60,000 bases of DNA, taken from NCBI GenBank assembly GCA_914767715.1, contig OU612067.1, positions 34,820,162 through 34,880,161 of the forward strand, written 5' to 3'. This DNA is from Membranipora membranacea (Eukaryota > Bryozoa > Gymnolaemata > Cheilostomatida > Membraniporidae). Under the pieces are notes generated by a model that made no database searches, had not been told where the DNA came from, and saw only the letters and a list, made by a program, of their open reading frames with translations. How positions within the stretch are numbered: position 1 is the stretch's first letter; the number at the start of each line of letters is the position of its first letter. Shown piece after piece: positions 57,161 to 60,000 of the stretch. A program made the translations under genes and the position numbers.

Positions 57161-58694
57161 TTAGACATCAGCAGCTGCTGAAGGCTGAGTAGTATTAGAT
57201 TTATCCTCTTCTTCTTCATCCTCCTCATCTTGAAGAAGTTGTCTCGCCATCTGCACTGCCTAAAATTCAGGTGACCACAGAGTAATTATCATCAGATATA
57301 AGAAGTGATTACAAAATTTTCTGAGATCAGCATATCTGTTGGCCAATGTGCTGACTCTGTTAGATGGAAAAGAGAGAGCCAATGCCAGGCTTTCTCCGAC
57401 CCATGCCACCAGTCAATGGCTATATATCAGTATCAGTCGGTGGATTTCCCTGACTGTGTCCAGAACCTTAGCTGTATTTATGTAGTCGAGAATTGATCAT
57501 CCAAAACTTATCGGTGGCTACGGCAAAACAAAACAATGCAGGCCTAACCATGGCAATAAAATGCCACGATAAACAAATTCCAATGTGTGGAAAATATTTT
57601 TATCTGTTATATAAATACCAAGTCTGTTGCAAATGACAATAAATGAAAGTTACTCTGTACGATTTAATTGGGGGCTCGTAATGCTCCATCTAATTGGCTA
57701 CTTTTGTGAGAGCAAATTGCCGAGGACAATAAACACTGTATCGGTTCTGGGACAAGCATAAATTTCCTATGCTAATTTTATACAACAAGTACTGATCTGC
57801 ACCAATATCACAATGAGAAGGCCTAGAATATGCCTATATGCCTCATATTCTGTATGTTACCATTCAATAGGTAGTCCAAACCTAGCATTACTCTGCTTAT
57901 ATTTAGATGCACTTTAGCATATAAGACCATACGATGATGCTGTAGTCTGAGTTGCTACAGCATATGTAACATAACATGTAGATGTAAAAGGAACCCAATA
58001 CGCCTGGACAACATTTAGCATTATGCGTTTATGAAAATGATGTAACTCAAACACCACATGAATACTTATAGCTTGCCTGGCAGAATAACACTGGCAACCC
58101 ACTGATATTAAAATATGCTCAGGATAACTCAGAGCCAGACTGTGGCACAGGAACAAGTGTTATAAGTGAGACACCTACCTGGAATTCATTATAATGCTGT
58201 TGACGCTTCTTCTTAAAATGCAGCTTTTTTTCCCTTTCTTCTTCAGTCAGTTTTGATTCATCTTCAGAGTCACTTGACATGGCCTTAGTTGGTTTCTCTT
58301 CAAAAGGTTTGTTCAGCTTTTCTGCTAAAGTTGTAGGGTCAAGCATAACTTCTGCTGTATCACTGAAGCTTGCTTTCCTCTCTCTGATGGGATGCCCCCC
58401 TGTTGAGTCAGTGGTGTCCATTTTGATATCATCATCAGCCATCTCTTGTGTATATTCATGATATGGTGTTGGAGGATCATCAATTTTCATATGTCCATAA
58501 TCCTTATCAGCTGGATGGTAGGTGGCCAAAATATTCATTTCATCCCACTGTGCACGCCTTTTAGCAATTTCATCTGAATCTGCAGTGCTGTTTGAGCAAT
58601 GAGAGCTACAGTCTTGGCTGTGTTTCTTCTTTAGAATTGACTTGGCAGGCTCTGCCTTGGATGTGTCAACAGGATTATGGCAAGGCCCATCCAT
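57161..58694 (-). CDS. PPP1R2: Protein phosphatase 1 inhibitor 2
   Basis: Disordered inhibitor of the PP1 catalytic subunit (known of the family). Two exons found: 58179-58694 and 57161-57259, 615 nt or 204 residues, about the family length (205 in human). Start MDGPCHNPVD at 58694. PP1-docking KSILKKK near residue 18 corresponds to KGILK. QWDEMNILATYHPADKDYG and MKIDDPPTPYHEYTQEM are the family signature, with the TPYH threonine being the GSK3 site known in the family. The acidic Ser cluster SSDSEDESKLTEEE and QQHYNEF correspond to the CK2 region and the KLHYNE active-site segment. The last exon gives MARQLLQDEEDEEEEDK. Both splice sites are canonical (CCAG/gtaggt and ttttag/GCAG). Confidence 0.93.
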
Positions 58695-58857
58695 TGCTTC
58701 TTCTGTTAGCCTACTAACTAATACTGACTATCTTTCCACATCTAACAATTTCTCTCTGTTGTGATTAGAATGCTCTATCCGGTTTACGACAACAATACAA
58801 ACGATTATATAATTTCTGCTACTTTTTGGCATTCATTGCATGCTGGGAAAATCCACC
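58695..58857. promoter_or_regulatory. Bidirectional promoter between PPP1R2 and a plus-strand gene
   Basis: 163 bp between two divergent ATGs. Contains ATTGCATGCTGGGAAAAT at 58835-58852, whose reverse complement ATTTTCCCAGCATGCAAT resembles the CCCAGCATGC motif bound by ZNF143/THAP11 in animal bidirectional promoters (established motif). No TATA box. Confidence 0.6.
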
Positions 58858-58904
58858 ATGACAGAAAGATATTCTCCAACGCCTAATAACGACACAATGG
58901 ACAG
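58858..58904 (+). CDS. First coding exon of an unidentified divergent gene
   Basis: Strong context (TCCACCATGA) and 47 nt of open frame, MTERYSPTPNNDTMD, ending ATGGACAG/gtattt, a plausible donor. Its position next to a shared promoter motif supports a real start. The rest of the gene was not found and may lie beyond the window. Family unknown. Confidence 0.45.
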
Positions 58905-60000
58905 GTATTTCACCACTATTATCTATGAAATCAATAGACTAAAACCAACCATACATGTAAATATGGTTAGAGAATACATTTTGCTGATCAAAGTATGAAA
59001 TAATGAGTTAAAATCAACAAAAACTGCAATTCAATTTCTTTTTTTTTCTATTCAACGAACAACAAAAAATCATAACTTTTATCATTCAAATCATTCAAAA
59101 ACAAATATTCATTCAATCATAGATCAGATCAAATTTATCCCAAACTCCTTGATCAGTTAAAGTAAAAACAAGTGCATTAATGACATATCATTTTAACAAT
59201 AACATCATTAATAATCATAATAATAATGACAAAAAAACCTTCCATTATTTTCATTAATTTATGAATTATTGTTATAAATTGTGATACGTGGTTGGATGCT
59301 AATCGCAAGGTGGTTCAACTTAGCCCAGCTAAGATTTATATCAGTATGCAAGAACGTTTAGATGTAAATAATAATTACCAGAGAGATAGATGTCGAGTGA
59401 GTCTGTCAGTATGTCCAGGTGAAAGTATGAATGGAATGGATTGGATACCAATGGTGTATGATAAGTGTGTAACCTTGTTAGGTCAGATAAGTGAGCTAGT
59501 TAGTTGTAATGGCCAGTTGACCATCTGTATGTGCTCAATATATGTAGTGGAATACCACCAGTCATGGGTTTTCCCGGCTAAGCCGATGGCATCCCAGAAT
59601 GCCAGTCTGGGTTTTCTGACTATGTGTCAGTGACAGCCCAGAACGCGCCAGTTCCCAGAGCTATGCCAATGTTTTGACCCTACCTTTTCCAAGTTACAAC
59701 TTAAATAGTGTGCTATTGTGCGGGCTGGAGGAGATAATGACTGGAATACATATAGTTGAGAATAGCATACAGTAATTATGATGATGACTCAGTAGCTATC
59801 AATGCAGAAAGCCTGAGTTGAGTGTAATAATATTTTAATTACTACAGGTTGTGAGTAAAAGTATCTCAGTTGCCTCAACATAAAAAATAGTAGGTTTTAA
59901 ACTTCAATTTTTATGTTTAAGCCCAGTGTTAAAGAGTTCCAAGTCTGATATCAAATAAATCCTAGGAGGCTATGCCTCTGCCCAGTGTAAGATGCTGCCT
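58905..60000. other. Right-hand end, unassigned
   Basis: Probable first intron of the gene starting at 58858. An open plus-strand stretch at 59292-59633 contains CRVSLSVCPGESMNGMDW and ends in a stop; it has no recognisable domain and no clear acceptor. The rest is AT-rich. Confidence 0.3.

Noticed and set aside
58279-58461. Plus-strand frame opposite PPP1R2
   Set aside because: Shadow of the well-supported PPP1R2 coding exon.

Overview
This is a gene-dense, intron-rich metazoan nuclear window. Every protein gene is split by GT-AG introns, the products are animal housekeeping families, and there are decayed LINEs, MITE-like elements and very many minisatellites. The mix fits an invertebrate animal. 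The lineage cannot be fixed from sequence alone. A recurring short motif (GACAACTC) recalls dispersed motifs that I associate with molluscan DNA, but that is only a hint.

Layout. 46-5684 (-): phosphoacetylglucosamine mutase (PGM3), 11 exons, 3' end outside the window. 6113-7770 (+): BLOC-1 subunit 5 (BLOC1S5/Muted), divergent from PGM3 across 428 bp. 9026-14258 (-): cytosolic sulfotransferase, 7 exons. 15840-18940 (-): its tandem paralogue with identical exon structure but an in-frame stop before the catalytic His. 20.6-23.4 kb: LINE debris and orphan plus-strand exons. 23452-26259 (+): C-type lectin domain split by a 1.8-kb minisatellite. 27587-39374 (-): multi-EF-hand EFCAB6-like protein, about 17 exons. 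40973-53875 (-): non-lysosomal glucosylceramidase GBA2, about 19 exons. 57161-58694 (-): protein phosphatase-1 inhibitor 2 (PPP1R2), sharing a 163-bp divergent promoter with an unidentified plus-strand gene at 58858. The genes belong to unrelated pathways (UDP-GlcNAc synthesis, lysosome-related organelle biogenesis, sulfonation, Ca2+/axoneme, glucosylceramide turnover, PP1 control). Nothing suggests a functional cluster beyond the sulfotransferase duplication.

The most unusual feature is the tandem repeats. By my count they cover about 8 kb (roughly 14%), nearly all in introns. At least four arrays begin exactly at an exon end, and their repeat unit is the last exon bases plus the 5' splice site, so the true donor is followed by 2 to about 20 copies of itself (PGM3 1334, EFCAB6 37546, GBA2 45190 and about 45772). 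Other arrays lie just upstream of acceptors and repeat branch-point-like CTAAC or CTGAC, or, at the lectin gene, run into the exon with no AG for 1.85 kb. A MITE family with 9-bp target-site duplications carries its own GC-rich minisatellite (one unit in one copy, about 17 in the other), which shows one route by which arrays can be seeded.

Limits: exon borders come from reading splice signals and family similarity by eye. Repeat copy numbers are hand counts. Terminal and non-coding exons are mostly not resolved.
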